NCBI RefSeq assembly: GCF_030272615.1
Contig: NC_081405.1
Span: forward strand, 653,876,920 to 653,940,919
Source of the DNA: Cryptomeria japonica
Taxonomy: Eukaryota > Streptophyta > Pinopsida > Cupressales > Cupressaceae
Reading direction: 5' to 3'
DNA length: 64,000 nucleotides
Under the pieces are notes generated by a model. That model did not search any database. It was not told the DNA's origin and saw only the letters and a list, made by a program, of their open reading frames with translations. The position numbers were made by a program, and so were the translations under genes. Below, piece after piece: positions 41,655 through 52,578 of the stretch (its first letter is position 1; the number at the start of each line of letters is the position of its first letter).

Positions 41655-44223
41655 GAACAAATATTTTGATGAGTTCAGGAGGAAGATGAGCCAAAGGATA
41701 AGGATCTCAGGAGATATAGTAAAGAAATATGAAGATGACATCTATTTCATGATTCAGGTGGACAAATGCTTAATGGAGGTTGTTGAGCCAAGAATGGAGG
41801 AAGTAGAGCCAATGGGATATGAAGTTATGTATGATATGCTGGAAGGGTATGCCTCAACCCTTATTGCCTCACCTCTTGATCCAAAGGCTAAAAGGACCAG
41901 AACTTACTTGGAGAGGATTGCACTAGCTAAAGAACCATCAGTTAAGAAGGGAAAAGAACCGGCAGCCAAGAAATCAAAGGCAGTGCCTGCAGCATCGACA
42001 CCGGCTACCACTGCAACTCCAAGAGTGAGCAAGTGGTCACTGGAAAAGAAGAAACTGGAGGTAACACTGGCAAAAGTCTTTGAAAGAAAAAGGAAGACTA
42101 AGACAAATTAACCAGACTCCGAAGAAACTCAGTCTGATGAAAAGCCGAAGAAGGCAAGACAGACAAAGAAGATGAAGAAGAATGAACCGGCAACGTCTAC
42201 ACTAGTAAATATTGATATCTCCTCATACAAACCTTTGACACATTGTCAAAGAACAGTAAAAAATATTAGGAGAAAATTACTTCATGATTTAGTAGACTAT
42301 TATGATGAATTTAATAGTGAGGAGAAAGATGAAGTACTATAGGAAATCATTCTTTATTTGTGTAAAAATTACTAGCCACCATCAGAGATTAAATCTCAGA
42401 CATAGGATTCATTATTTAAAGCATTAGATAATAAATGGCGCATTGCCATTGAAAAGGAATAGGAGATTAGGGAGAAATTCTTTTCACAATATTTTCCTGA
42501 ACTCTCAAATTCAGAATTATTTGATGCCCTGGATCAAAATAAAGGTCTCTTCTTCACAAGAAGAAGAAGACTCTGGTTGTTGGAGGGGAGAATTGACGAT
42601 GTTGAAAGAGATACTCATTAGCATATGGCTCATTCTATCAGCTCTCACAAAGCACGAATGGCCAACCTCCAAGTGGAAAAAGAACCGGTTATTTCCAAAC
42701 TGGATGAGGTTTTTGATGAGGAAGGAAACCTGGTGGAAGAACCAATCGACACTATCAATGTTGATGCCCTAGATGTAGAAGATGTCACTCAGGACATACC
42801 TTCTGAGAGAACTGAACAGGGGCAACAAGCCGATCAGGTTGGTGAACAAGCTGAGGACACACAACAAGCGGCAAAGGAATAGGAAGAGAAGAAGAAGAGG
42901 GATGAAGATGAGAAAAAGAAGAAAGAGGAAGAGAAGAGAAAAGAGGAAGAGGAGAAATGAAAAGATGAATAAAAGAAGAAGCAAGAAGATGATAAGAAAA
43001 AGAAAGAAGAAGAGGATAAGGAAGAAAAGAGAAAGAAGGAAGAAGAATAAAAGAAGAAGAAGGAAGAAGAAAAGAAGAAGAAGAAGGAAGAGGAAGAAAA
43101 GAAGAAGAAGGAAGCGGAAGAGAAGAAGAAGAAGGAAGAGGAAAAACAAAAGAAGAAGGAAGAGGAAGCATAGAAGAAGAAGGAAGAGGAAGCAAAGAAG
43201 AAGGTAGAAGCAGAGTAGAAGAAGAAAGAAGAGGAAGACAAGAAAAAGATGGAAGAGGAAGAGAAGAAAAAGAGAGAAGAGAAAGAGAAAGAAGAGAAGG
43301 AGAGGAAAAAGAAGGAAGAAGCAGACAAGACATTTGAAGCAATGAAGAGCACACAGATGGAGACTCCTAAGGCAATCGGAAGCCAAGCCAAACCAACTGC
43401 TATCTTGAGTCCTATTGATCTCCAATCTGCAAGTGAGTCTAAGCTTATGCAAAGCATCAAGGTTGCCCAAGAGTGCCTTGAAGTCATTCATAGGAAAAAG
43501 GAACAGGATATTACTTAGGCAGCTGTAGACACACTTACCAGTTTAATCCTCGGTACTAATCTTCCTGACACTGAATCATCACTAGCATAGCTCAAGCTTC
43601 TATGTACTATAGTGGATGATTAGGTGTAGAGTCTGGAAGAAGCAGCAGAGGCCAATGTAAAGAAAGAGCACCAAAAGGCTCTTAATGTTGCTCTAGTGAA
43701 AAAGATGAATGAGCCTAGGACTGAACTGCTGAAAGATCAAAAGGACATAAGGAATGCCTTAGATGAGGGAAACTTGCTACTCACCAAAATTTGTCAACCT
43801 CATCTATTTTGTGATGATGTGCTAGCCAAGAAGCAAAAGCTTCAAACGGACTTATAGTCCTACTCGGGCACATTTAAGACACCTTATGATTCCCTTGCAG
43901 CGTATGGGCAAACCATTCACCGGTTCCAGATGCAGTCAGCCAAGATGGAGCAAGAGATCAGTGTACGGTCTAGGGATTTGTAGGAGCTTCAACTGGCATT
44001 ACTTCCACAATTTCAAATTCTTCAGAAGTGTTATCTGAACCTAGATGCCCTGACAGTCACACAGGAACTGAGCACAGTAGATGCCATGGAAGAACAGGTA
44101 TCCCAGATGCAGACAGAGAAGGAAGTGGCAACCTCCCTACTTGAGTCTTGGTCTCTATCCATGAAACAATTTTTGCAGGACTATAAATCAGTTTTTGACA
44201 AGTATTATTCATTATTGTCATAA
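41655..44223 (+). pseudogene. ORF2 of C, C-terminal part (after D)
   Basis: Continues ORF2 in exact frame from codon 282 (the split codon is CT|G) to a TAA at 44221. Landmarks: NKYFDEFRRKMSQRIRI, MGYEVMYDMLEGYASTL (about residue 335), a basic linker (KKGKEPAAKKSK), about 150 residues almost only of Glu and Lys (42880-43335), and a helical C-terminus ending DYKSVFDKYYSLLS. There is no frameshift in 2.57 kb but 18 nonsense codons: TAG at 42340, 42373, 42403, 42460, 42619, 42880, 43171, 43216, 43516, 43588, 43621, 43627, 43855, 43981; TAA at 42109, 42970, 43048; TGA at 42958. Function unknown; the long charged helix and coiled coil suggest a structural or scaffold role. Confidence 0.75.
42880..43335 (+). 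repeat. Almost pure purine (GAAGAAGAR) tract coding for Glu/Lys helix
   Basis: About 450 bp in which the plus strand is nearly all A and G, built of GAAGAAGA and GAGGAAGA words. In the ORF2 frame it encodes EEEKKKK-type repeats typical of single alpha helices. The Leu/Phe/Ser-rich frames on the opposite strand are shadows. Confidence 0.85.
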
Positions 44224-44540
44224 ACTTATATATATATATATGGAAATAGGGTTATTCAGTAGTACTTTGTCATTGTTGGCAAAGGGGGAGAAGTATATCT
44301 AGTTTTTGGTTATAAAATTTTGATCTTCTGACACAGGGGGAGAAATATCTAGTTTTGAAATTTTGATATATGCTCTGACGATTATGCTCTGTATGCAAAA
44401 TTGCTATACACTATGTTAATTAAGGGATAGTGTATATGCTTAGGGGGAGCAATTTTGTTAATGGCAAGTTTTGTTGTAAAACACCTAGATGTCAAATTTT
44501 TATTTTCCTAAGTGTTGCCATCAATGCCAAAGGGGGAGAT
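44224..44540 (+). promoter_or_regulatory. Multiple PPT-like tracts and final PPT of C
   Basis: AAAGGGGGAGAAG at 44281, CACAGGGGGAGAAAT at 44333, GCTTAGGGGGAGCA at about 44439, and the terminal CAAAGGGGGAGAT at 44528-44540 next to the LTR. Between them the sequence is AT-rich and untranslated. Confidence 0.75.
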
Positions 44541-45716
44541 TGTTGGCATTTTTTGCTGTTTATGTTGTGATTGTCATTGATGGACACACACTTGTATTGA
44601 GATCCCCTTTATGTGTATGAGCTTGTGCTCAACCAGTATTTGTTCCAACTGGTATGTTGTATTCTAGTCTTTAGACTAGTGGTGATTTTGTAGAATGTGT
44701 TTCCTGGTCTAAAGCGGTATGTTGACCTCGAGTGGTTCATTGATCCCAAGTAGTATGAGGGAGCAAAGCGGCACAACACATTCTCACCAGTCTTCATTTT
44801 TAACAAACCGGCAACTGGTATTTTGTATGAACCAGTAATACTCTGTGATGAGTTACCAACCAACATTTTGTGATGAGTTACCAACCAACATTTTGTGATG
44901 AGTTACCAATCCACTGATTGTTTGACGATGCCGACACATTCATGGTGCTTTTTGTGTCGTGTTACTGAGTATGTCTAGATGCATTGAACCTAGGAAATTG
45001 TAATGTAATCCTATTGGACCGACATGAAATCAAATTCCTTTAAAAGGACATCATGTCTAGGGTTTTAAGTTGTTGCTGAAAGGGTTAATGTTGAGCTAGG
45101 GTTTAAGGTGTAAGTTGAGAATGATCTTATCTGAGAAGATCAAGTTGTAATTGTGAGAGAGATAGAGAAGACCGAAGTACTGCTGGAATGCATTAACTAT
45201 GAGCAATACTGGATCTAACCGAGCAGTTTGTGCTATCCGATAGATCAAACACTTGCTGATTACTCACATCTTTGACAAGTCTATAGCCCTTAACCAGGTA
45301 GGCCTCAAAGCCTTTGTAAAATCCTCTAACAAGGTGGTTCACACATGTGAATCTAAAATCCTCTAACAAGGTAGTCTTTAATCGGACTTATCTCCTAACA
45401 GAGATCAAGATTCTTAAAAGGATCTGTTCTGGTGAAGAACATTGTAAGACCTTAACCGGTCTGGTTTCTATTCTGCAAATAGTGACTTGTGAGTTTCATC
45501 TCACCGTGGTTTTTCCTAGTTGGGTTTCCACATCAAATATCTTGTGTTATGGTTGTATTGGTTTTGTGGGTGAATGCTTTATTCGCATTTTGGTTTGCAT
45601 GTGTGGTAACCGGTTTGACTGTTAGACTACTTTACCGGTTTATCTTTAGACTGTGTAAGTGTTTTAGTGCAGAGATTTTTGGCATACTAATTCACCCTCC
45701 CTCTTAGTATTCATCA
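44541..45716 (+). repeat. C 3' LTR
   Basis: 1,176 bp, TGTTGGCATTTTTTGC...TATTCATCA. It is 24 bp longer than the 5' copy because a 25-bp GTGATGAGTTACCAACCAAC-type unit is present three times (44843-44915) instead of twice. ACCGACAT at about 45018 and CCTTTAAAAGG repeat the 5' LTR promoter layout. Confidence 0.92.
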
Positions 45717-45721
45717 ACTAC

Positions 45722-46852
45722 TACCGAAATATTTAGTCAGTATGAACAGTCTAGTCGGTTACAAAAGGAAAACAGTCACAAAGCCCAGTATACACCGAGT
45801 TTTCTACCGAGTGTTATTTCATGTCTATTGAGTAGTAAAGATAATACACTGAGTTGATATACACCGAGTGAAACGTGTTACCAGATTCATTGAACCTAGA
45901 CACACATATGAAAACGTGTTACAAGATCAAGGCACATAGAACCATTATCACATTGGAAATCGCACATATAAATTTTGTATAATTTTGAGGTCATCTAACC
46001 AGTGAAATATTTTGCATGGTTATTCATACGAGAAATCATGTTTGTAAGATTGAAGAAATGAATCAGATCACCGACATAAGAAATCTATTTATACAACATG
46101 AATTTAGGGTTAGAGACATATGTGAATGAGAGAAATGTGTGTGCATATGTGTATGAAGCAAGACTTATGTGTTACATGAGAAATCACAAAGTATTATGAC
46201 TGTTACAGAGACACAGAGGTCACTGAGAAGGTTTTTAGAGAACAGTCAAAGACCAGAGTAAACAGAAGGGTTTACCGAGTTACTTTATGAGTTACAGAGG
46301 TATGCTATAGGAAAGGTAATCTTATTTTGAGCACATAGAATCTGCTACAACATTTTAGATGTAAAGTTGCAGATATTTGTAAAGTTTTATTGTAATATTT
46401 TAAAGTTGTAAGAGAAACCTTTAACAAGGTAAAAGACTCTTATCAAGTCTATAAATTGTAAAGCCTCTAACCAGGTGTAGCATTTATATAAAGTGTTGTA
46501 AAATCCTTTAGCAAGGTAGATCTAATAGATCTTGTTACTCCTAATAGGGTAAGCTATCATAAATAGCTAAATATGTAGCTCTAACCGAGCACTCTTTTTT
46601 ATTGTAGTAGTGAAGTTGTGGGTGCCATCCCCACCATAGTTTTTCTCTCTAACCAAGAGTTTCCACGTAACCAAAATATATGTGTTATGGAGTGAATCAT
46701 GTATGATTGTTACTTATTTGTTTTAGCTTTATGTTATGTTACAACAATTTTTGGTTTATGCATAACAATAGAGATATTGTTGATAAAAGGATTTGAAGTA
46801 CTAATTCACCCCTCCCCTCTCAGTACATTAGCTTTCCATATTGGGCCTAACA
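45722..46852 (+). repeat. B 5' LTR, remaining part
   Basis: Resumes after the actac TSD and ends TTGGGCCTAACA at 46852. CACCGACATAAG at 46069 precedes a TATA-like CTATTTATAC at 46085. TACCGAG and CACCGAG words are scattered through the first 600 bp. It aligns with 52645-53759 of the 3' LTR. Confidence 0.9.
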
Positions 46853-46854
46853 AT

Positions 46855-46866
46855 TGGTATCAAAGC
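46855..46866 (+). promoter_or_regulatory. Primer binding site of B
   Basis: TGGTATCAAAGC, one mismatch from the initiator-Met PBS TGGTATCAGAGC (G to A), two bases after the LTR. Confidence 0.92.
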
Positions 46867-46914
46867 TTGAATCTTGGAAAAGGGTTTAACTACCTAAAGA
46901 GAAAGATCTTATCA

Positions 46915-48267
46915 ATGGAAGGCTACAAACAATCTCGGAGGATTGTGTATCTATAAGAAGAAATGGATCATGCTAATCAAGTGATTGCAGACATGCAAAG
47001 GCAAATGCAAAAATCTCTAAAAGTGAGAAGAAGATTATCTGATGATTTGTAGGACTCTCAAGAGTTAGTGGAACAAATTGAGACATCATCTGAGAATAGT
47101 ATGTTTGAAGAGACTAAAGAAATGATAGGACAATTGAAAGAAAAGAACAAAGCACTGGCTGATCAACTAAAAGCAAAGAAAAGAGAATATGAACATTTCA
47201 ACACATAGATGACTGAAAATCTTGATGCATTGAGGACAACCGAGGACAAAGTAAGAGATCTAGAAAGAGAGAAACAACAACTTTAAGCTTTAGTATCTGA
47301 TAAGGATGATGAAATCTTAAGGTTGACTGGGATTCAACAAAATCTGTCAGATCAACTAGGTTATGCACATCATGAAGCAAATCTGAAAGATGATGAGAAT
47401 AAAGCATTGAAACTTGAAGTATCAAGGTTGAGCAATGAACTTGAAACAAAGAAGAAATACAAGGAAACACTGAAGAAGAGTTATGAAGCATAAAAGATGT
47501 TGGATGAGCAACTAAATACAAGATGACCCTACAAAGAAGGAGGACTTGGTTACAAAGGAAAAGACTCTACCGAGAAGGGAATCTGCACTACTGAGAGAGG
47601 AGAATCATTAGAGCAAGATGGAATCAAGAAGAACATCAAAAGAAAGAAGCCTATTTGCCACTACTGTGGAAATCAAGGTCATACTGCCAACATGTGTCAA
47701 ATCAGAAAAGGTAAGCAACTGAATGCCACTAAGACCAATGGTTATTGTTACAATTGCAATAAATATGGTCACACATCTAATCAATGTAGGACAACGTCTA
47801 TTAACAATTATCAAAAGGAAAAATTCAAAGGGTTTTGTAAAAAATGCAATAGATATGGACATAGTACCGAGAAGTGTTGGTTTAAGCAAAAGAACCACAT
47901 GTGGTCTGTACACCGAGCAAATACTAGAGATTACCGAACTCACACAGATCCTTACCGACAATATTCTGCAGTACCATGGGATTACAATACAAGGATATGG
48001 TGTGAATGTTGTGGAAGATATGGACATATAAGTGCCAACTGCTTTATAAGGTTTGGAATGAACAACCGAAGATCATGGAGAAATCCTGGTATGGCATGTT
48101 TTCATTGTCACAAAGTTGGACACTTGGTTGGAGATTGCAGAGATCAACCTAGAGAAAACACTGAGGAAATAAAAGAGAAATTAAAGATGATTTGGAGAAA
48201 GAAGGAAATTGTGTCAAATAAAGAAAGCACCTTACCTACCGAGTTAGGTGCTCCCACTCCAAATTAA
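46915..48267 (+). pseudogene. ORF1 of B: coiled coil plus five CCHC zinc knuckles (gag-like)
   Basis: 450 codons in one frame from the ATG at 46915 (MEGYKQSRRIVYL) to the TAA at 48265. Residues about 15-205 form a long heptad-like helix. Five knuckles follow: CHYCGNQGHTANMC (about 248), CYNCNKYGHTSNQC (278), CKKCNRYGHSTEKC (about 314), CECCGRYGHISANC (about 363) and CFHCHKVGHLVGDC (about 393). The end KLKMIWRKKEIVSN matches MKKIWRKKPTMF of C ORF1, so the two are homologous over the whole length. Six nonsense codons (TAA after RRIVYL, TAG in DDL*DSQ and NT*MTEN, TAA in QQL*ALV and YEA*KML, TGA in NTR*PYK) but no frameshift. Role in RNA packaging inferred from knuckles only. Confidence 0.82.
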
Positions 48268-48819
48268 TCGGTAAAGGTATGAGGGGACTGCATTCTCACA
48301 AGGTTAAATCTTGAACAGTTCCTATTTTAGTATGTACTGAATTCAAAATCTGCATAGTAAGATGTAGTAATAAGTTTGAAATTCTATCAAAGTCTTTTGG
48401 AACACTTTACAAGAAATCTATCAAGTCGGTGAATTCAGGAAGCCTGTCAAGTCAGTATATGAAGGAAATTTGGTTACTTGGTTAAAGCGCAAAAAGGGAA
48501 AGAAAGTTAAGTAGAACTGAGTGCATTTAATATATTTGACCTAACTTGCACGGAGCCTGATAAGGTATTTTTGAGTACTTAAAGGTATTTTCACGGTCAT
48601 TTTCATTCACCAAGTTTTCAAGAAGCAGAGTAGAGCAAATCAAGGTGATCAAACCATCTTCAAAGCAAAATCTAAGGTATTTACATCAAATCCTATCACA
48701 TTGCTAAGCTGGTTTACCAAACTCATTAAGTTGTTATTATCTGCTGAGTGTGAATCATCTGCCATTTGTTAAGTTCTCAAACCCTAAGGTTCCTGTGTCA
48801 ATTTTTATCTGAAATCAAA
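48268..48819 (+). promoter_or_regulatory. B ORF1-ORF2 spacer with TATA-like box
   Basis: 552 bp. TTTAATATATTTGACC at about 48524-48539 is a TATA candidate about 290 bp upstream of the ORF2 ATG, mirroring the C spacer. The leader after it contains AAGTTTTCAAGAAGCAGAG, similar to AAGTTTTCAAGTGCAGAG in C. A purine run GGTATGAGGGGA near the ORF1 stop is a weaker counterpart of the PPT-like tract in C. Confidence 0.45.
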
Positions 48820-51800
48820 ATGGCACCTAAGATCCAAGACCCCATTGTTGTCAAGAATGTAGAGAAGCCCTCACTAAAATACTCTTTGACTCCCAAAATT
48901 GCATCTGAACCAGATGACAAAACTGCCTTTTCACTCATCCCGGATCGAGTCTTGTTAGTCGAGGATTTGAGATTCTTCACCAAATGTCATGTTGAAGAAC
49001 TTGATCATGTTGAGATCAAAGATGCATATGATGAATTGTGCACAAATGGTAAAATGGATAGCAAGTATGAGCACATCAAAATCAAGGGATTGACTGAAGC
49101 CCTAACCTATCCCCGTGTGTTCAAACCCCAGTGGGTCAAGTTTGTACTAAGCTGAGTGCATGATGATTTCATGTGGCTACAAGAGCAACCGTTTAAGATC
49201 ACTAAAGAAATCATTCATCTGATCACCAGTTATCCTATCTATGATCATGCCCGAGCACAGAAAATGATATCACAAAAGGAATTGATCAGTTTGACTGGAG
49301 TAGAATTTGATTGCAGAGGTCTGAAGTTGAACAATGTCATTGATCCTGAACTCAAATTTGCCATTAGAGTAATTGGTTACTGTTTCTTCCAATCGGCAAG
49401 GGAAAATAGTGTACCCTATGCAGCAGTGGACTTAGCATACAAAATTGTTAAGAAAGGCATGAAAATTGACTTGTATGAAGTTTTGTTGAAGAACTTGTCT
49501 GAAAATCTGAACACAATCAGGAAGCCGAAGAAGAACAACTCAGCAAATACTCTAAAATTTGGATCACTACTTGTATGTATGTTTTTCTACTTTGAGAAGT
49601 TTTTTCCAAGAGTCGGTAAAGTTGTTTGGGAACTACACTGACCAATCACCCATCAGATCAATGACTTCATCAAGAAGTTAGGTGATAACTTTAATGATAT
49701 AATGGAAAATTACTTTAGCAAGTTCCAAGAGAAAATGCATAACAGGTACCAGATTCCACCCCAGCTAGTAGAAAAATACAAAGATGAAATATGTTTTGAA
49801 GTCGACACCGATTACTGTTATGTGAATGCTGTGGAATCAAAAATTCAATCTTTGTCACCTATGGGTTATGAGATTGATTTTGATATCACACAATAGCAAA
49901 TTGATGCATTTCTGGATCTACCAAGGCATACTACCGAGCTGAGGTATGGAACCTATGAAGAGGTGAAAGAAAAAGTAAAGATGAGCATTGTAGTACCCAA
50001 AGCTACAAGGAAGGCATCAAAGATGATTAAGGCATTAACTAAGAAATTCGGAGAAGAGTCTTCCTCCACACCTATCAAAGGCATTCTAGCCATCACCAAA
50101 GAGGAGACAGAAGCCCAAGAAGTAGCCATAATACTTAGCACCGAATTGCCTAAGGGAAAAGTGTTGAAGAGAAAGAAACAGGACACTTCAATGGCCCTAT
50201 CGACTCCTCCAACAAAGAGACCTAACACAAGGGCATCTGTTGCATCACCAAGTAAGAAACAAAAGACTGTTATCATTCCTAAGGTAACTAGAACTTACAA
50301 GAAATCTGCTTGGAGACTCATTTTGCCAAAAGAGTCGAGTGATACCGAATCTAAAGACGCAAGTAAATTTCAGATTGTGAAAAGCAAGAAGGTAGATGTA
50401 CATAGTGTAGAAATTTTTTGTAATAATCTGAAGGAATATGGTGGATTTGGTGGATTTAGATTTGTCAAATATGAATCCAGATCTGCTATTGAAAAGAGGC
50501 AAATTGAAGAAGCTATCATTTGCACACTTCTAAAATTCTGAGTGGTCCCATTAGAAGTATGTAATTCTATTCCTAAGGAATTATATGCACATATTGAAAC
50601 CAAATGGCAATATGCCCTAGACTCGGAGAAACAAATCAGAGAAAGAAGTCTAGTGCATCTCTTTCCTGATATGTCGGTTGATGAAATAAAAGAACATCTG
50701 ACAAATAGCCAAACACAATTTACAGTAAAACAAAAGGCCTTGAAATTGATGAATGGCCTGTATATAGAAGTGGAGAAGGAAACAAAAGAGAAATGGTAGG
50801 ACATCTTTCGAAGAAAGAATGCTGGTGAAAAATCTATAGTGGAAATAGTCGATGTCACCGACCAAGAGCCTGATGTCACTGAGCAAGACCCTGTTGACAC
50901 CATTCAAATAGATGAAGATATCATGGATGCAGAGGCACCTGAACAAGAAATGATAGAAGGCAATGCTTATGCAAAACTTGTCTCCAGTGAATCTATTTTG
51001 GAACAAGTTCAGCCTTACCCACCGATCAATCAACGTACTACAACTGAAGCTCCTCAGGATACAGATGAAGGCACCGAAGGTCAAAAGTCTACAGCAAAAG
51101 GTACTTCACAAGAACAAACCTCTCAAGCACCTTCTAGCACGGAAAATGTTATAGCTGAGACACCAAGCACCGAGACACCGAAGGACACTACCGAGGCTAA
51201 AGAAACTAACCAAAGTGTTGTCTCTACCAAGCAACCTACCAAGGGTCCTCAAGCCTCTCAAGCTATTGTAGTGGTTCACCCGATGAAAGGTAAAGAGAAG
51301 AAGCTGATAAAGCATAGTTTCAAAATAGATTTATTGAAACTGATAGTGTTTCCCAATGTAGACATCTCCAAATTGAAAGGACAAGCACTCACTGAATTAT
51401 GTGAACTATGCAAAGAAAAGGCTGAACAAGAGAAGCAACTAGCCATACAAAAGAAGAATAAAGTACTTCAAAAGGTAAAGACCTTACTATCAGATATGCT
51501 ACCTTCAGCTACAGTATCAACTGATGCAGCCATCCATATTCAATTGGATGAACTCCTAAATCAGATTGAGACATCTGGAGTATATGCATCCAAATACTTG
51601 AGGAAACTAAAAGACAAGGAGCTAACTACTAAAATGATAGAGGAAGTACAAAAATCCATTGTTGTTGGCAAGGTAAAACTTGTCAAATTTATTGTTGAGT
51701 TGTCCCCTCAACTCAAGCACATTCTTTCATTATTTCAGAAACTCTATACATTTTCTTTATTCATTAAGGATATTAAAAATAAAACAGAAGCAATTGAGAA

Positions 51801-52179
51801 AGAGATCACCGATCTCTCAAATAAGTTGACCCCCGAGCCCAATTCAGTTTAGAATTTTTATACTAAGCTACAATAGCTCATGGATCAACAATTGGAACTA
51901 AGAAATGAAGAATACAAGATCAGGATGGACATAATGACACTTCAAACATTATTCCTTCCTCATCTTTCATCCATTCAAGAATAGCTCAATGGAGCCACTT
52001 ACCTCTCTACTACACAAGAGGGAAGCACTTTAGATGGCTTAATTTCATTACTGGCTGATATTAATGCACAAAATTCTTTAATGGACAGTGTAAAGGATGC
52101 ACTTTCTGTCGTTCTCATTGAAGCCAAGACAAAGTACAAATCCATTTTTGATTAGTTGCCACCTCCAAATCGTAACTAA
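48820..52179 (+). pseudogene. ORF2 of B: 1,119-residue protein of unknown family
   Basis: One frame of 1,120 codons from ATG 48820 (MAPKIQDPIVVKN) to TAA 52177, without frameshift. Nine nonsense codons: TGA at 49153, 49639, 50539; TAG at 49894, 50797, 51850, 51874, 51982, 52153. I do not recognise the family. Conserved with C and F: VHDDFMWLQEQPFKITKEII (about 113), FAIRVIGYCFFQSARENS, KFGSLLVCMFFYFEKFFP (about 245), YFSKFQEKMHNRYQIPP (about 297), MGYEIDFDI (about 347). Then a basic Lys/Pro/Ser region (residues 380-510), a Thr/Glu/Ser-rich acidic region (about 750-820), and a helical C-terminus ending KTKYKSIFD. No enzyme motif found. By position it could correspond to the extra, env-like ORF of Sirevirus-type copia elements, but no signal peptide or clear membrane anchor is visible. 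Confidence 0.75.
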
Positions 52180-52578
52180 ATTTTGATGTTTGTCAAAAAG
52201 GGGGAGTATATCATCAGAGTATATATAGCATCAAAGTACACAGGGGGAGTGTATAGTATTCAAAGTATCAAACAACTAGAGTGTAGTATACAGGGGGAGT
52301 ATACTTAGCAGAATGAGCTGAATAAGTAGAGTATCCAAGAGCAGTGAACCGAGCAGTGAACAGAGGAAAGAAAGTGACTATAGAGTATTGATCACCGAGC
52401 ACACATAATCAGAGTTTTGTATAGCATATTGATAAGGGGAGTATATTTGATTATACTATTTCATTGACTAATCTATATACTGTATGTTTAGTCAAATTTT
52501 GTAAAGTATACAGATTTTTGAGTAATGACTTTGAAAGTAGTTTTGTCAAACATCTCAACTAATGTCAAAAGGGGAGAT
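52180..52578 (+). promoter_or_regulatory. Multiple PPT-like tracts and final PPT of B
   Basis: AAAAAGGGGGAGTATAT at 52195, ACAGGGGGAGTG at 52240, ACAGGGGGAGTATAC at 52290, AAGGGGAGTATAT at 52434 and the terminal CAAAAGGGGAGAT at 52566-52578 next to the LTR. GGGGGAGTATA recurs as a unit. Confidence 0.75.

Larger units (their letters stand above)
27385..45716 (+). mobile_element. Element C: pol-less copia-type element inside the B LTR
   Basis: C is inserted in the 5' LTR of B with TSD actac (27380-27384 and 45717-45721). After removing D it is about 7.8 kb: LTR, PBS, ORF1 (28587-29864), ORF2 (30310-31154 plus 41655-44223), four PPT-like tracts, LTR. No pol genes. Same organisation as B, with diverged sequence and different LTRs. 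Confidence 0.92.

Noticed and set aside
42769-43491. Leu/Phe/Ser-rich 'membrane protein' frames on the minus strand
   Set aside because: They are the complement of the GAAGAAGAR tract that encodes the Glu/Lys helix of ORF2.
41655-44223. Stop-codon reassignment or readthrough of TAG in ORF2
   Set aside because: Nuclear plant genes use the standard code, TAA and TGA occur too, and the pattern is explained by deamination of CAG, CAA and CGA.
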